Assembly: GCA_045578305.1 (NCBI GenBank)
Contig: JAZNKA010000032.1
Coordinates: 1-24,567, forward strand
DNA length: 24,567 bases
Origin: SIG440 sp045578305
Lineage (GTDB): Bacteria; Bacillota; Clostridia; Monoglobales; Monoglobaceae
Direction of reading: 5' to 3'
The position numbers and the translations under genes are program-made. Numbering within the stretch: position 1 is the stretch's first letter; every line of letters starts with the position of its first letter. The notes below the pieces were generated by a model. That model was not told the DNA's origin. It made no database searches and saw nothing but the letters and a program-made list of their open reading frames with translations. Shown here piece after piece: positions 1 to 7,333 of this stretch.

Positions 1-130
1 ACCTTGTGCAATTGTCGTAATATTGTACTCTAAGTACTTCATATTACCGCTTTTCTCACTGTGTACTTTTCAAACATCATTCCTCAAAATACTTGTTTTT
101 GAGGTGCTCCCCTCAAGAGAGAGCCTACCT
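1..130 (-). other. Probable rRNA operon leader (leftward), edge of window
   Basis: This stretch lies downstream of two tandem strong leftward promoters and has no open frame. On the minus strand it carries a boxA-like TGTTTGAAAA (complement of 67-76), which resembles the antitermination element found in Bacillus/Clostridium rRNA leaders and spacers. It also has two stem-loops: CCTCAAAA/TTTTGAGG (82-89 with 97-104), and a longer one pairing GTAATA (17-22) with TATTAC (42-47) around GTACT/AGTAC. Such stems are typical of rRNA precursor processing sites. No rRNA sequence itself is in the window, so the rRNA assignment is inference. A strong tRNA or other stable-RNA operon is the alternative. Confidence 0.5.
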
Positions 131-159
131 ATCTTATCACACCACCGGGTCTTTGTCAA
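131..159 (-). promoter_or_regulatory. Leftward promoter P1 (rRNA-type)
   Basis: On the minus strand there is a perfect TTGACA (complement of 154-159), a 17-base spacer and TAAGAT (complement of 131-136). It shares both hexamers and the spacer length with a second promoter about 92 bp upstream. Tandem near-consensus promoters are characteristic of stable-RNA operons. Confidence 0.75.
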
Positions 160-222
160 GTGTTTTTTTCGATTTTTTTAAATCTTTTTCTCCACATTCT
201 GCCCCGCCGGCACAACTTGCTT

Positions 223-251
223 ATCTTACCACATCATTTCTTCCTTGTCAA
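223..251 (-). promoter_or_regulatory. Leftward promoter P2 (rRNA-type)
   Basis: On the minus strand TTGACA (complement of 246-251), a 17-base spacer and TAAGAT (complement of 223-228) form the upstream member of the tandem pair. It is preceded by an A-rich stretch on the minus strand (the T-rich run at 252-280), which could act as an UP element. It lies back to back with the birA promoter. Confidence 0.75.
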
Positions 252-279
252 GCACTTTTTTAAACTTTTTTCTTTTTTA

Positions 280-309
280 TTGACGGCTTTTGTCGAATTA
301 TGTTATACT
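280..309 (+). promoter_or_regulatory. birA promoter
   Basis: TTGACG (280-285), an 18-base spacer and TATACT (304-309) lie about 33 bases upstream of the birA start. An AAGGAG ribosome site is at 329-334. No biotin operator palindrome is apparent, which fits a ligase lacking a DNA-binding domain. Confidence 0.6.
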
Positions 310-341
310 GTTTTCAATATTAGTTAGTAAGGAGACCTCCA

Positions 342-1136
342 ATGTCTGATAAATTGTGTGGCAAAAAAATTCTTTCACTTGTTAAAAAACAAGATTTTTA
401 CAATCTGATTGTTCTGGATTCAGTAAATTCGACAAATTCCTACATTAAAGAATTGGCTGTCTCGGGTACGCCCCATGCAACAACAGTCATTGCTGACAGC
501 CAGACAAATGGGCGGGGTCGCCTTGGCCGCGACTTTTTTTCGCCTTGTGGGACAGGAATTTATATGAGTATTCTGATTGACCCCACAAAAATCAAACTTC
601 CTGCCTCATATCTTACCATTGCAGCAGGGGTTGCGGTTTGCCGTACTTTGACGGATATTTGTGATGATTCGCCGTCAATAAAATGGGTAAACGATATTTT
701 TATGCACGGCAAAAAGGTTTGTGGCATCCTTGCCGAAAGTGTAATCAACTCAGAAACAAATACTCCTTCTTATGTAATAGTAGGAATTGGAATAAACGTT
801 TCCACAGCTGCCGAAATATTTCCCGGGAAATTAAACGAAATTGCAGGCTCGGTCTTCCCAGAAAATATCACACGAAATGAAATTATTGCAAAGCTTTTAG
901 ACGAGTTTGACAATATATGCGCCAATGCAGAAATTGAAAATCTTGTTGACGAATATAAGAAATATTCTTTGGTGCTGGGCAAAAAAATAAGCTTTACCAA
1001 AAATGGTAAAGCTTTCAGCGGTACTGCCATAGATATAAACCTTGATGGTAATCTGGTGGTTATCCTTGAAGACGGGCAAGAAATTATTCTGTCATCAGGT
1101 GAAGTTTCGCTCAGAAGTTCCAATTTTCTAAACTAA
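342..1136 (+). CDS. birA: Biotin--[acetyl-CoA-carboxylase] ligase, monofunctional
   Basis: The enzyme attaches biotin via biotinyl-5'-AMP to the lysine of biotin carboxyl carrier proteins in the cytoplasm. The 264-residue product carries the biotin/ATP loop GRGRLGR (57-63), KWVNDIF (114-120, the KWPND motif), KVCGILAE (125-132) and GIGINV (148-153). The last ~50 residues match the small SH3-like C-terminal domain. The protein starts directly at the catalytic domain, so the N-terminal winged helix of bifunctional BirA is absent and it should be a class I ligase that does not repress transcription. The ATG at 342 has AAGGAG 7 bases upstream and its own promoter. It converges on the Cys-rich gene with a single base between stop codons and no terminator. 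Confidence 0.93.
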   Translation: MSDKLCGKKILSLVKKQDFYNLIVLDSVNSTNSYIKELAVSGTPHATTVIADSQTNGRGRLGRDFFSPCGTGIYMSILIDPTKIKLPASYLTIAAGVAVCRTLTDICDDSPSIKWVNDIFMHGKKVCGILAESVINSETNTPSYVIVGIGINVSTAAEIFPGKLNEIAGSVFPENITRNEIIAKLLDEFDNICANAEIENLVDEYKKYSLVLGKKISFTKNGKAFSGTAIDINLDGNLVVILEDGQEIILSSGEVSLRSSNFLN

Positions 1137-1137
1137 T

Positions 1138-1506
1138 TTATCTTTTCCCAAAAAAATCGCCAAACTCATCACTTAAATCGTCATCATAGCTGTCATCTTC
1201 GTCATAGTCATCAAACTCTTCATCAAGTGTGTCATATTCTATGTCTTGGTCGACAAACTCGTCATCAGCTTCGTCGTCGCTTTTTTCGCCAATAAACGCT
1301 TTTTCGGGAAACAGTTCTTCGTAACTTAAAAGCTCCGGCTCGTCACTTTCCTCCAGCGTCAAATCAACATCAAAGGTTTTGTAATCATCCTCCATATCAA
1401 GACACGCGCCGCAATTGTCACACTTCTTTTTGGGGTCAAGGTCGCAAATATCACATTCGCCACAATTTATACATTCGCGGTCATAAAGAACACATTCTTT
1501 TTTCAT
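1138..1506 (-). CDS. Small Cys-rich protein with acidic C-terminal tail
   Basis: I do not recognise a named function. The 122-residue product has eight Cys in its first 35 residues: C5, then C12-x2-C15-x2-C18-x2-C21, then C29-x2-C32-x2-C35. This pattern could bind a 4Fe-4S cluster or zinc. From about residue 40 to the end it is extremely rich in Asp and Glu and is probably disordered, closing with a short basic GKR. It has a good AGGAGG upstream of the ATG at 1506. It is the last gene of the leftward M42/ACT operon, 14 bases after the ACT gene. It reads as a genuine gene because of operon position, ribosome site and ordered Cys spacing. Metal binding is inference. Confidence 0.75.
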   Translation of the reverse strand: MKKECVLYDRECINCGECDICDLDPKKKCDNCGACLDMEDDYKTFDVDLTLEESDEPELLSYEELFPEKAFIGEKSDDEADDEFVDQDIEYDTLDEEFDDYDEDDSYDDDLSDEFGDFFGKR

Positions 1507-1520
1507 CCTTTACACCCCTC

Positions 1521-1943
1521 CTAAATTTCGTCTTGTGACGAAAGCTCGCATCCGCAAGTTTCAAGCGTCAAAACTGCTTTTTTCATATTATCCGCACAAA
1601 TTGCCACTCTGCCGGTTGCCTCTTTTTCTCCAATAAACGAGTAGAGGTACTTTATGTCAATGCCTTCGTCAGACAGGGGCCTTACCACCTCGTCAAACGA
1701 GCCGATTTTGTCCTTAAGAACTGCAACAATAACCTCGTTGAGCTGTGCAGTCAATCCTTGCTTCCGCAAAACCTCAATCGCTCTTTCAGGTTCCTTGACA
1801 ATAACTCTGAAAATTCCAAACTCTGTTGTGTCGGCAATACTGAATGCACGGATATCAATTTTTTCTTCGCGAAGTATCCGTGTTATAGTTCCAAGCTTTC
1901 CCTCTTTGTTTTCCATAAATACCGAAACTTGTTTTACAAACAT
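1521..1943 (-). CDS. Tandem ACT-domain protein
   Basis: The 140-residue protein consists of two ACT modules (about 4-70 and 72-135) and no catalytic domain. The first opens with VKQVSVFMENKEGKLGTITR, the usual beta-strand plus G-K-L-x-x-I pattern of amino-acid-binding ACT domains. In many Firmicutes a two-ACT protein of this type sits beside phenylacetate-CoA ligase, but no such gene is in this window. It probably senses an amino acid or related small molecule; the ligand is unknown. The ATG at 1943 is preceded by AGAGGAAA. It lies 19 bases after the degenerate M42 gene and is probably co-transcribed with it. Confidence 0.85.
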   Translation of the reverse strand: MFVKQVSVFMENKEGKLGTITRILREEKIDIRAFSIADTTEFGIFRVIVKEPERAIEVLRKQGLTAQLNEVIVAVLKDKIGSFDEVVRPLSDEGIDIKYLYSFIGEKEATGRVAICADNMKKAVLTLETCGCELSSQDEI

Positions 1944-1962
1944 CTGTGTTTCCTCTTTTCTG

Positions 1963-2868
1963 TTAGTCTATCAAAGCCTTAAACAGTTTGACACATTCGT
2001 CAATGTCGGACTTTTCTATACTTTCAATTGTTTTGTTTTTGTTGTTCACGGGGACTGCTATTGCAGCGCATGCTGTACCCTTTCCCAAGGTTGCTATTGT
2101 TCCCATACAAAAATCCTGGCTGACAACCGCCCTTTCAAGACGCACTCCATTTTCATCTGCTTTTTTTGAGATTTCATCAGCAAGCGCTTTTGGCGCTGTC
2201 CCAATCTTATCCGCAACAACCAAAAAGCTTCCTTTGCCGGATTTTATTGCGCCGCTGCACTCCGCACCATCAATTGTTATTACCCGGTCGAATTCGTTTG
2301 ATTCGAAGAAGGCTTGTATTCCTCTTGCTTTGGTCCGCTTTTGTGCCGAGAATATCACCGTCAGATTTTCAACTTTTTCGGCAGCCTCCAATACTTTTAA
2401 AACCACCGAGAGTCCAACTCGATTACCTATGCCATTGCCATAAACCTTGTTGTTGTCTTCCGAAAACTCAGATGCCACCACACCAAAATCGCCGATTTTT
2501 AGAGTAGAGGTGTCACCTTCAAGATACAAATCGCAAATTTTTGATTCCTGAGCATTTTTGCCGTCATATCTTACAAAGCCAAAGTTTCCGTCCTTAAACT
2601 CAATCTTTTTCCCAATTAAATATTCGGCATTTATCCCGCCTGCTCCTGCAAAGTGGGATTTTTCTTTATCAATTTCGACCATCATTATGCCACAGGTGTC
2701 CATTCCACATTCTATGCAAAGCCCGCCGTTTCCTGATGAACAGATAAGATTTCCCAAAGCGTCAACCCTGGTTTTTTCGAACTTTGCCGAGACCCTTTCT
2801 TTGACAAATTCTGTCATTTTTTGTTCGCTGCCCGAAGGTGCAAAAACATTATATTCGTTTCTAATCAT
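1963..2868 (-). CDS. Degenerate M42-family aminopeptidase paralogue (probable pseudoenzyme)
   Basis: The 301-residue protein aligns along its length with the two M42 peptidases encoded just upstream but has lost the catalytic apparatus. The HxD metal motif is G55-M-D57 (His to Gly). The LDDR/LDNR bridging-Asp motif is GIGNR (146-150). The catalytic EE pair is K177-R178. The C-terminal His of YIHSPV or YMHTTV is replaced within NNKNKT. Only the Asp of ITIDGA (D200) and structural glycines remain. The frame is fully open with a good GGGAGG ribosome site, so it is maintained as a protein rather than decaying. A structural or regulatory subunit of an M42 oligomer is a plausible role (inference). 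The start at 2868 overlaps the upstream stop by 8 bases; the frame extends upstream to 2901 without a ribosome site. Confidence 0.85.
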   Translation of the reverse strand: MIRNEYNVFAPSGSEQKMTEFVKERVSAKFEKTRVDALGNLICSSGNGGLCIECGMDTCGIMMVEIDKEKSHFAGAGGINAEYLIGKKIEFKDGNFGFVRYDGKNAQESKICDLYLEGDTSTLKIGDFGVVASEFSEDNNKVYGNGIGNRVGLSVVLKVLEAAEKVENLTVIFSAQKRTKARGIQAFFESNEFDRVITIDGAECSGAIKSGKGSFLVVADKIGTAPKALADEISKKADENGVRLERAVVSQDFCMGTIATLGKGTACAAIAVPVNNKNKTIESIEKSDIDECVKLFKALID

Positions 2869-3880
2869 TCTTTTTGCCTCCCATATCCTCCAAAAACGCA
2901 AATATCAATTTTTTGTAGTTTTCAAAATCTGTCTTATTCATCACACTTACAGGCGAATGAATATATTTGCAGGGAACAGAAACCGAAGCTGTCCGCACAC
3001 CGCCATCTGTAATACAGATTGCCCCTGCATCATTTCCGCCTGCTGTTTCTGCCTTGTACTGATAAGGAACATTATGCTTCTTTGCCGATTCCTCGAGCAG
3101 CTTTATAAGTCCCGCGTCTGCCTTGCTTGCAGAGTCCAGAATAGAAATCGCCGGACCGCCTCCGCTTTTGGTAACTCTGAGATGTTTGGGAACTCCATAC
3201 AGATCATTGCACACAGTGCCCTCAAGCACCAAAGCAAAATCTGGATTTATACCCTTTGTTGCAGGTCTTACCCCACGCAGTCCCAGCTCCTCCTGAACAG
3301 TGAAGTTGCAATAAATATCAACATTCCAGTCTTTTTTCAAAACTTCAATTGCCGCCGCACACCCCACGCGGTCATCAAGAGCTTTTGCTTTTACATAATC
3401 ACCAAACTCCACATAATCACTGTCAAAGATGGCATAATCACCTTTTCTGACCAATTTTTCAGCACTTTTTTTGTCTTTGGCTCCTATGTCAATATAAAGT
3501 TGGTTTTCTTTAACAATTTTTTCTCTTTCTTCAGCCGTCGACAAGTGAACGGCCTTAAGTGCAATTACTCCCTTGATTCCATTTATTCTGACCCTTTGCG
3601 AAAGCATCAGCTTTGCCTCGATACCGCCAACAGATGCAAATTTAAGGTATCCATCTTCCGTGATGTCGGTCACAATAAAGCCAACCTCGTCCATATGTGC
3701 CGAAAGCAAAATCTTGGCAGGATTGTTTTTCCCGTCCTTTGCACTCTTATACGCACACAGGTTGCCCATTGAGTCAATCTTTACCGAATCGCAAAAATCT
3801 TTTATTTCTTCATATATGATATCACGGACCTCATTTTCAAACCCTGATACACCAAAGGCTTCTGTAAGTTTTTTAAGCAA
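2861..3880 (-). CDS. M42 family metallopeptidase (aminopeptidase), second paralogue
   Basis: This is a 339-residue cytosolic metallo-aminopeptidase; the family forms TET-type dodecamers and trims peptides. All expected metal and catalytic positions are visible: H62-x-D64 (AHMDEVG), the bridging Asp of ALDDR (169-170), the EE pair 197-198 in QEELGLRG, E220 in LVLEGT and H308 in YIHSPV. I place the start at the TTG at 3880 because a full GGAGGTGA lies 5 bases upstream and the protein then opens MLKKLTEAFGVSG, the usual M42 beginning. A frame extension to 3901 would bury that ribosome site. The start overlaps the upstream stop by 8 bases (TTGCTTAA), implying translational coupling. Substrate preference cannot be read from sequence. 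Confidence 0.92.
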   Translation of the reverse strand: MLKKLTEAFGVSGFENEVRDIIYEEIKDFCDSVKIDSMGNLCAYKSAKDGKNNPAKILLSAHMDEVGFIVTDITEDGYLKFASVGGIEAKLMLSQRVRINGIKGVIALKAVHLSTAEEREKIVKENQLYIDIGAKDKKSAEKLVRKGDYAIFDSDYVEFGDYVKAKALDDRVGCAAAIEVLKKDWNVDIYCNFTVQEELGLRGVRPATKGINPDFALVLEGTVCNDLYGVPKHLRVTKSGGGPAISILDSASKADAGLIKLLEESAKKHNVPYQYKAETAGGNDAGAICITDGGVRTASVSVPCKYIHSPVSVMNKTDFENYKKLIFAFLEDMGGKKND

Positions 3881-4907
3881 TGCCGTCACCTCCCGAAACA
3901 ATCTCCGAAAGCAGTCTTGCCGTATTTTTTATATCATCTGCGCAAACAGTCTCTACCGTTGTGTGCATATACCGAAGAGGTATCGAAATAAGTGCACAGG
4001 GTATCCCCATTTTCATTGTCTGCAGTGCCCACGCATTTGTACCGGTATTGTCAGCTGCCACTTCAACCTCAAACGGAATTTGTGTTTTTTCGGCCAAATC
4101 AATTATTTTGTTTGTTTTTTCGTAATGGAGGTTTGGTCCCCGACAAATAATCGGACCCGCTCCAAGTTCAAATGTTCCCATCTTTTCGCTGTCGTGAGTT
4201 TTGCCGTGTGTGACATCTACAACCACAGCCAAATCGGGTGTGACTTCAAAATCCAAAGTTCTTGCGCCAAGCAGCCCCATCTCCTCGCCTGTAGTAAACG
4301 CCACGCAAACATTGACAGGAACAGGTTTCTCTTTTATCAATTCAAGACACTCAAAAATTGCAGTCATCCCTGCCCGATTGTCAAGTGCAGCCGACGAAAT
4401 CTTCCCGTCTTCCAGCTCCAGAAATTGCGACTTCAAAAGAATTGGGTCTCCGACCGAGATCTTTTTCTTGACTCCCTCAGAGGAAAGCCCCGTATCTATA
4501 AGCATATCCGAAATCTTTGGCGCCTGTTTTAAAGAGTCGCTGTTTCCTTTGATATGAGGCGGAATTTCGCCAATCACACCAAAACAAACCTCCCGCCCCA
4601 AAACATATACTTCGGATGCAGGAAGTATCCTTTCGTCAACGCCGCCCATTGTGCGGAATTTTAAAAATCCATCGCCAAGAACTTCGGAAACCACAAGCCC
4701 GATGCGGTCAAGATGCGCCTCAAGCAAAACGGTCTTTTTTGTTTTGTCAAAAGAGGTCAAGAATCCCTTGACATTGCCGGACTTTTCGACAACTGTTTTT
4801 TCGCAATATTTATCAAGAATTTTTTTGACAGCATGCGAGATATCATATTCATATCCCGATATCCCGATTTCGCTTGTCAGTTCTTTAAGAAGGTTTTGTA
4901 TATACAT
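3873..4907 (-). CDS. M42 family metallopeptidase (aminopeptidase), first paralogue
   Basis: This 344-residue M42 aminopeptidase is the first gene of the five-gene leftward operon. The active-site set is complete: H65-x-D67 (EAHLDRIG), D176 in ALDNR, the EE pair 208-209 in GEEMGLLGA, D231 in VVDVTHG, and H315 in YMHTTV. It differs from the second paralogue (Asp instead of Glu at the LVLEGT position, MHTT instead of IHSP), so the two probably cleave different peptides. A strong promoter lies 56-84 bases upstream. The ribosome site is weak: GAAAGG is about 12-14 bases before the ATG. Confidence 0.92.
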   Translation of the reverse strand: MYIQNLLKELTSEIGISGYEYDISHAVKKILDKYCEKTVVEKSGNVKGFLTSFDKTKKTVLLEAHLDRIGLVVSEVLGDGFLKFRTMGGVDERILPASEVYVLGREVCFGVIGEIPPHIKGNSDSLKQAPKISDMLIDTGLSSEGVKKKISVGDPILLKSQFLELEDGKISSAALDNRAGMTAIFECLELIKEKPVPVNVCVAFTTGEEMGLLGARTLDFEVTPDLAVVVDVTHGKTHDSEKMGTFELGAGPIICRGPNLHYEKTNKIIDLAEKTQIPFEVEVAADNTGTNAWALQTMKMGIPCALISIPLRYMHTTVETVCADDIKNTARLLSEIVSGGDGIA

Positions 4908-4962
4908 AGAAATTTCATAGCCTTTCTTCTTTTAATTCTTAATTTGCAACTTATTCAAAGAC

Positions 4963-4991
4963 ATTATACATCAAGCTTTTTTTCGAGTCAA
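4963..4991 (-). promoter_or_regulatory. Promoter of the M42/ACT operon
   Basis: On the minus strand TTGACT (complement of 4986-4991), a 17-base spacer and a perfect TATAAT (complement of 4963-4968) lie in the divergent region upstream of the first M42 gene. Confidence 0.75.
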
Positions 4992-5036
4992 GAGAAAAGC
5001 AATAACAGTAATTTTTTCTGCCACAAAAAATAATAC

Positions 5037-5064
5037 TTTACATTTTTATTTTTTGTGATAAAAT
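5037..5064 (+). promoter_or_regulatory. Candidate promoter of the Na/Pi cotransporter gene
   Basis: TTTACA (5037-5042), a 16-base spacer and TAAAAT (5059-5064) form a fair sigma-A-like promoter, leaving an untranslated leader of about 75 bases. The leader is very AT-rich and offers other -10-like hexamers, so this assignment is tentative. No direct TTAACA-type Pho repeats were seen. Confidence 0.4.
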
Positions 5065-5145
5065 ATATTTGTGAAAAGTTGCTTTTTTATAGCCTTAATT
5101 TAAATATTATACCTATAAATATACTTATACAAAGGAGAAATTTTT

Positions 5146-6912
5146 ATGGACATCTTTTCAGTTCTTTCACTAATCGGCGGACTTGCTCTTTTCCTTTACG
5201 GAATGGACCTTATGGGCGACGGACTTAAAAAGCTCGCCGGCGGCAAGCTCGAATCAATCCTTGCACGCCTTACTTCAACCAGATGGCGTGGCTTTTTGCT
5301 TGGGTTTATAGTAACTGCAGTTATTCAATCTTCATCTGCCACGACCGTTATGCTTGTTGGTTTTGTTAACTCCGGCATTATGAAGCTTGGTCAGACTATC
5401 AGTATAATTATGGGTGCAAACGTCGGCACAACTGTTACTTCATGGCTTTTGAGCCTTACAGGTATTGAAGGCACTACTGTATTTTTAAAACTTTTAAAGC
5501 CCGAATCATTCACTCCTGTGCTTGCCGCAATCGGTGTTGTAATGACCATGTTTGCCAAATCAGACAAAAAAAGGGACATCGGCACTATTTTAATCGGTTT
5601 TGCCGTTCTTATGTTTGGTATGGAAACTATGAGCGGTGCTGTGGAAGGACTTAAAGACAACGAAGCTTTTACAAACATACTTACTATGTTTTCAAACCCC
5701 ATTATGGGTATCCTGGTCGGTACAATCTTTACCGCAATCATTCAGTCATCTTCGGCTTCAATCGGTATTTTACAGGCTCTTTCGCTGTCGTGTATTGTTC
5801 CATATTCAACTGCTATTCCGGTTCTTTTGGGTATGAATATCGGCACCACCATTACCCCAATCATTTCATCAATAAGCGGAAATACCGATTCGCGCCGAGT
5901 TGCCCTTTCGTGTCTTTACATAAAAATGATAGGAGTTGTAATAGTAACAGCTTTGTTCTATCTGATTTATTATACACTGGGTGCAGAACTAGGCTTGGTT
6001 GATTTTATGAACTCCCGTTCGACCGTTCTTAACATTGCTATAATTCATACATTATTCAATATTCTTTCGACTATAATTTTGTTACCATTCTGCACGCAGA
6101 TTGAGAAGCTGGCAGTCAAAACAGTAAAGGGTGGCAAAGAAGCCGAAGAAATCAATGTTTTTGACTCACTTGACGAAAGATTTTTGTCCGTACCCTCGTT
6201 TGCTGTCGAAAAATGTCGCGAGCTTGTTTGTGATATGGCAAAAATCGCACAGCAATCTTTTGCTGTTGCAACCGATCTTTTTGACAACTACACTCCCGAA
6301 GGTTTTGCCAAAACGATGGAGCTTGAAAAGCTTGTTGACAAATACGAGGATAAAACCAGTACTTATCTTGTTAAGATTGCATCGCATCAGATGTCAACAA
6401 AAGACAGTAAGGCAGTAACCGAGCTTTTGCATTGTATCGGTGATATCGAAAGAATTTCGGACCATGCGGTAAACATCGCCGAGGCCGCAAACGAAATGTA
6501 CGAAAAGGATATCGCTTTTTCAAGCAGTGCGCAAAAAGATCTGACCATAATCACCAACGCCGTGACCGAAGTCTTGGAGTTGGCGGTAAGTTCTTTGGTG
6601 ACAGAAGATCTGAATCTCGCAAGCAAGGTCGAGCCTCTTGAACAGGTAGTTGACAGGCTCAAACGAAAAATCAAAGCAGGTCATATCACAAGACTTCGCG
6701 AGGGCAACTGCACAATGGAACTCGGATTTGTACTTTCGGACCTTTTGACCAACTACGAAAGAGTTGCAGACCATTGTTCAAACATTGCGGTTTGTCTTAT
6801 CGAAATTGCCAATGATTCGTTCGAGACACACGAATATCTTAAAAACATCAAAGGCAATGACACATCATTTGACAAGCTTTATGAAGAATATAAAGAAAAA
6901 TACGCAATCTAA
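5146..6912 (+). CDS. Na+/phosphate cotransporter family protein with PhoU-like C-terminal domain
   Basis: The 588-residue membrane protein is predicted to import phosphate (or a related anion) with sodium. The N-terminal half has the inverted repeat diagnostic of the family: QSSSATT (61-67) with GANVGTT (90-96), and QSSSAS (200-205) with GMNIGTT (229-235), each within hydrophobic helices. Residues about 350-575 form a soluble PhoU-like helical domain with two copies of the E-R-x-x-D-H pattern (in DIERISDHAVNIAE and NYERVADHCSNIA), possible metal sites that may couple transport to phosphate status. AAAGGAG lies 8-9 bases before the ATG. A strong terminator follows, so it is monocistronic. Confidence 0.93.
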   Translation: MDIFSVLSLIGGLALFLYGMDLMGDGLKKLAGGKLESILARLTSTRWRGFLLGFIVTAVIQSSSATTVMLVGFVNSGIMKLGQTISIIMGANVGTTVTSWLLSLTGIEGTTVFLKLLKPESFTPVLAAIGVVMTMFAKSDKKRDIGTILIGFAVLMFGMETMSGAVEGLKDNEAFTNILTMFSNPIMGILVGTIFTAIIQSSSASIGILQALSLSCIVPYSTAIPVLLGMNIGTTITPIISSISGNTDSRRVALSCLYIKMIGVVIVTALFYLIYYTLGAELGLVDFMNSRSTVLNIAIIHTLFNILSTIILLPFCTQIEKLAVKTVKGGKEAEEINVFDSLDERFLSVPSFAVEKCRELVCDMAKIAQQSFAVATDLFDNYTPEGFAKTMELEKLVDKYEDKTSTYLVKIASHQMSTKDSKAVTELLHCIGDIERISDHAVNIAEAANEMYEKDIAFSSSAQKDLTIITNAVTEVLELAVSSLVTEDLNLASKVEPLEQVVDRLKRKIKAGHITRLREGNCTMELGFVLSDLLTNYERVADHCSNIAVCLIEIANDSFETHEYLKNIKGNDTSFDKLYEEYKEKYAI

Positions 6913-6927
6913 ATGCAAAACAGAAAG

Positions 6928-6958
6928 ATGCACCTCGGTTTCGAGGTGCATTTTGATT
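6928..6958 (+). terminator. Terminator of the Na/Pi cotransporter gene
   Basis: A perfect 10-bp stem, ATGCACCTCG (6928-6937) with CGAGGTGCAT (6942-6951), encloses a 4-base loop. It starts 16 bases after the stop codon and is followed by a T-rich tail. Confidence 0.88.
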
Positions 6959-6988
6959 TTAATTTTTTAAATGTTTGAAAAAAAGGTC

Positions 6989-7017
6989 TTGACATTTGTC
7001 TCAAAGTGGTGTATACT
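6989..7017 (+). promoter_or_regulatory. tRNA-Pro promoter
   Basis: A perfect TTGACA (6989-6994), a 17-base spacer and TATACT (7012-7017) place the transcription start a few bases before the tRNA at 7031. Confidence 0.85.
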
Positions 7018-7030
7018 GTCATAGTAATTT

Positions 7031-7107
7031 CGGGGTGTGGCTCAGTTTGGTAGAGTACTTGAATGGGGTTCAAGTGGCCGCTGGTTCGAATCCAGTCACT
7101 CCGACCA
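7031..7107 (+). tRNA. tRNA-Pro (anticodon GGG)
   Basis: The full cloverleaf can be drawn. The acceptor stem CGGGGTG pairs with CACTCCG and begins with the C1:G72 pair typical of bacterial tRNA-Pro. The anticodon stem CTTGA/TCAAG encloses the loop ATGGGGT, giving anticodon GGG with G at position 37. The T arm is CTGG-TTCGAAT-CCAG, and the 3' ACCA is encoded. It reads CCC and CCU codons. It has its own strong promoter and is followed immediately by a stem-loop. The last 28 bases plus 4 downstream bases are repeated exactly 194 bp downstream. Confidence 0.95.
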
Positions 7108-7110
7108 AGG
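7079..7110 (+). repeat. Direct repeat copy 1: 3' end of tRNA-Pro
   Basis: A 32-base block covering the T arm, 3' acceptor strand, CCA and AAGG is identical to 7273-7304, at an offset of 194 bp. Beyond the block the similarity continues more loosely: each copy is followed by a terminator hairpin and then, about 80 bases on, by CAGCGGCCTATG (7160-7171 and 7355-7366) and a GAAAAC-type sequence. Confidence 0.9.
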
Positions 7111-7147
7111 CATTTGGCATTTATTGCTGAATGCCTTCTTTATTTTT
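7107..7147 (+). terminator. Stem-loop terminator after tRNA-Pro
   Basis: AAGGCATT (7107-7114) pairs with AATGCCTT (7130-7137) across a 15-base loop and is followed by a T-rich run (TTCTTTATTTTT). It begins at the last base of the tRNA. The long loop suggests a weaker terminator than the one after the second tail copy at 7301. Confidence 0.7.
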
Positions 7148-7159
7148 AATCCATACAAG

Positions 7160-7272
7160 CAGCGGCCTATGGTGCGAAAACACCTCCGTGTTTTCCTCCA
7201 TTACAAAATGCTCTCGCATTTTGTAATCCTGCGCTACCGATATGCCACCGGCATATCGCCTTAACGCTACGG
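7160..7272. repeat. Triple-hairpin element between the two tRNA-tail copies
   Basis: Three perfect stem-loops lie in a row: GAAAACAC/GTGTTTTC (7176-7183 with 7188-7195), ATTACAAAATGC/GCATTTTGTAAT (7200-7211 with 7216-7227) and CGATATGCC/GGCATATCG (7238-7246 with 7250-7258). The loops are 4, 4 and 3 bases. The base composition differs from the surrounding AT-rich spacer. There is no convincing gene; a 73-codon minus-strand frame across it (7121-7342) merely reads through the repeats. It looks like a dispersed palindromic element inserted or duplicated behind the tRNA. This stretch and the flanking repeats account for the gene-free interval 7108-7435. Confidence 0.7.
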
Positions 7273-7304
7273 CGCTGGTTCGAATCCAGTCACTCCGACC
7301 AAGG
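7273..7304 (+). repeat. Direct repeat copy 2: truncated tRNA-Pro tail
   Basis: This exact 32-base copy of the tRNA-Pro 3' end has no matching 5' half: the bases before it cannot form the D or anticodon arms or the 5' acceptor strand. It is therefore a tRNA fragment, not a second tRNA gene. It keeps its own terminator immediately downstream. Confidence 0.9.
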
Positions 7305-7333
7305 TATTTGACTTTTGTCAAGTGCCTTTTTTC
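7301..7333 (+). terminator. Terminator after the duplicated tRNA tail
   Basis: AAGGTATTTGAC (7301-7312) pairs with GTCAAGTGCCTT (7317-7328) as a 12-bp stem with two G-U pairs and a TTTT loop, followed by a run of T. It looks stronger than the first terminator at 7107. Confidence 0.85.

Noticed and set aside
342..1136. Bifunctional BirA repressor.
   Set aside because: The N-terminal winged-helix domain is absent and no upstream in-frame extension exists.
2558..4532. Long plus-strand open frames opposite the M42 genes (2558-3772 and 3573-4532).
   Set aside because: They lie wholly antisense to well-supported M42 genes, have no recognisable domains, unusual amino-acid composition and no ribosome sites.
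7273..7304. Second tRNA-Pro gene.
   Set aside because: Only the 3' part is present; no D arm, anticodon arm or 5' acceptor strand can be formed.
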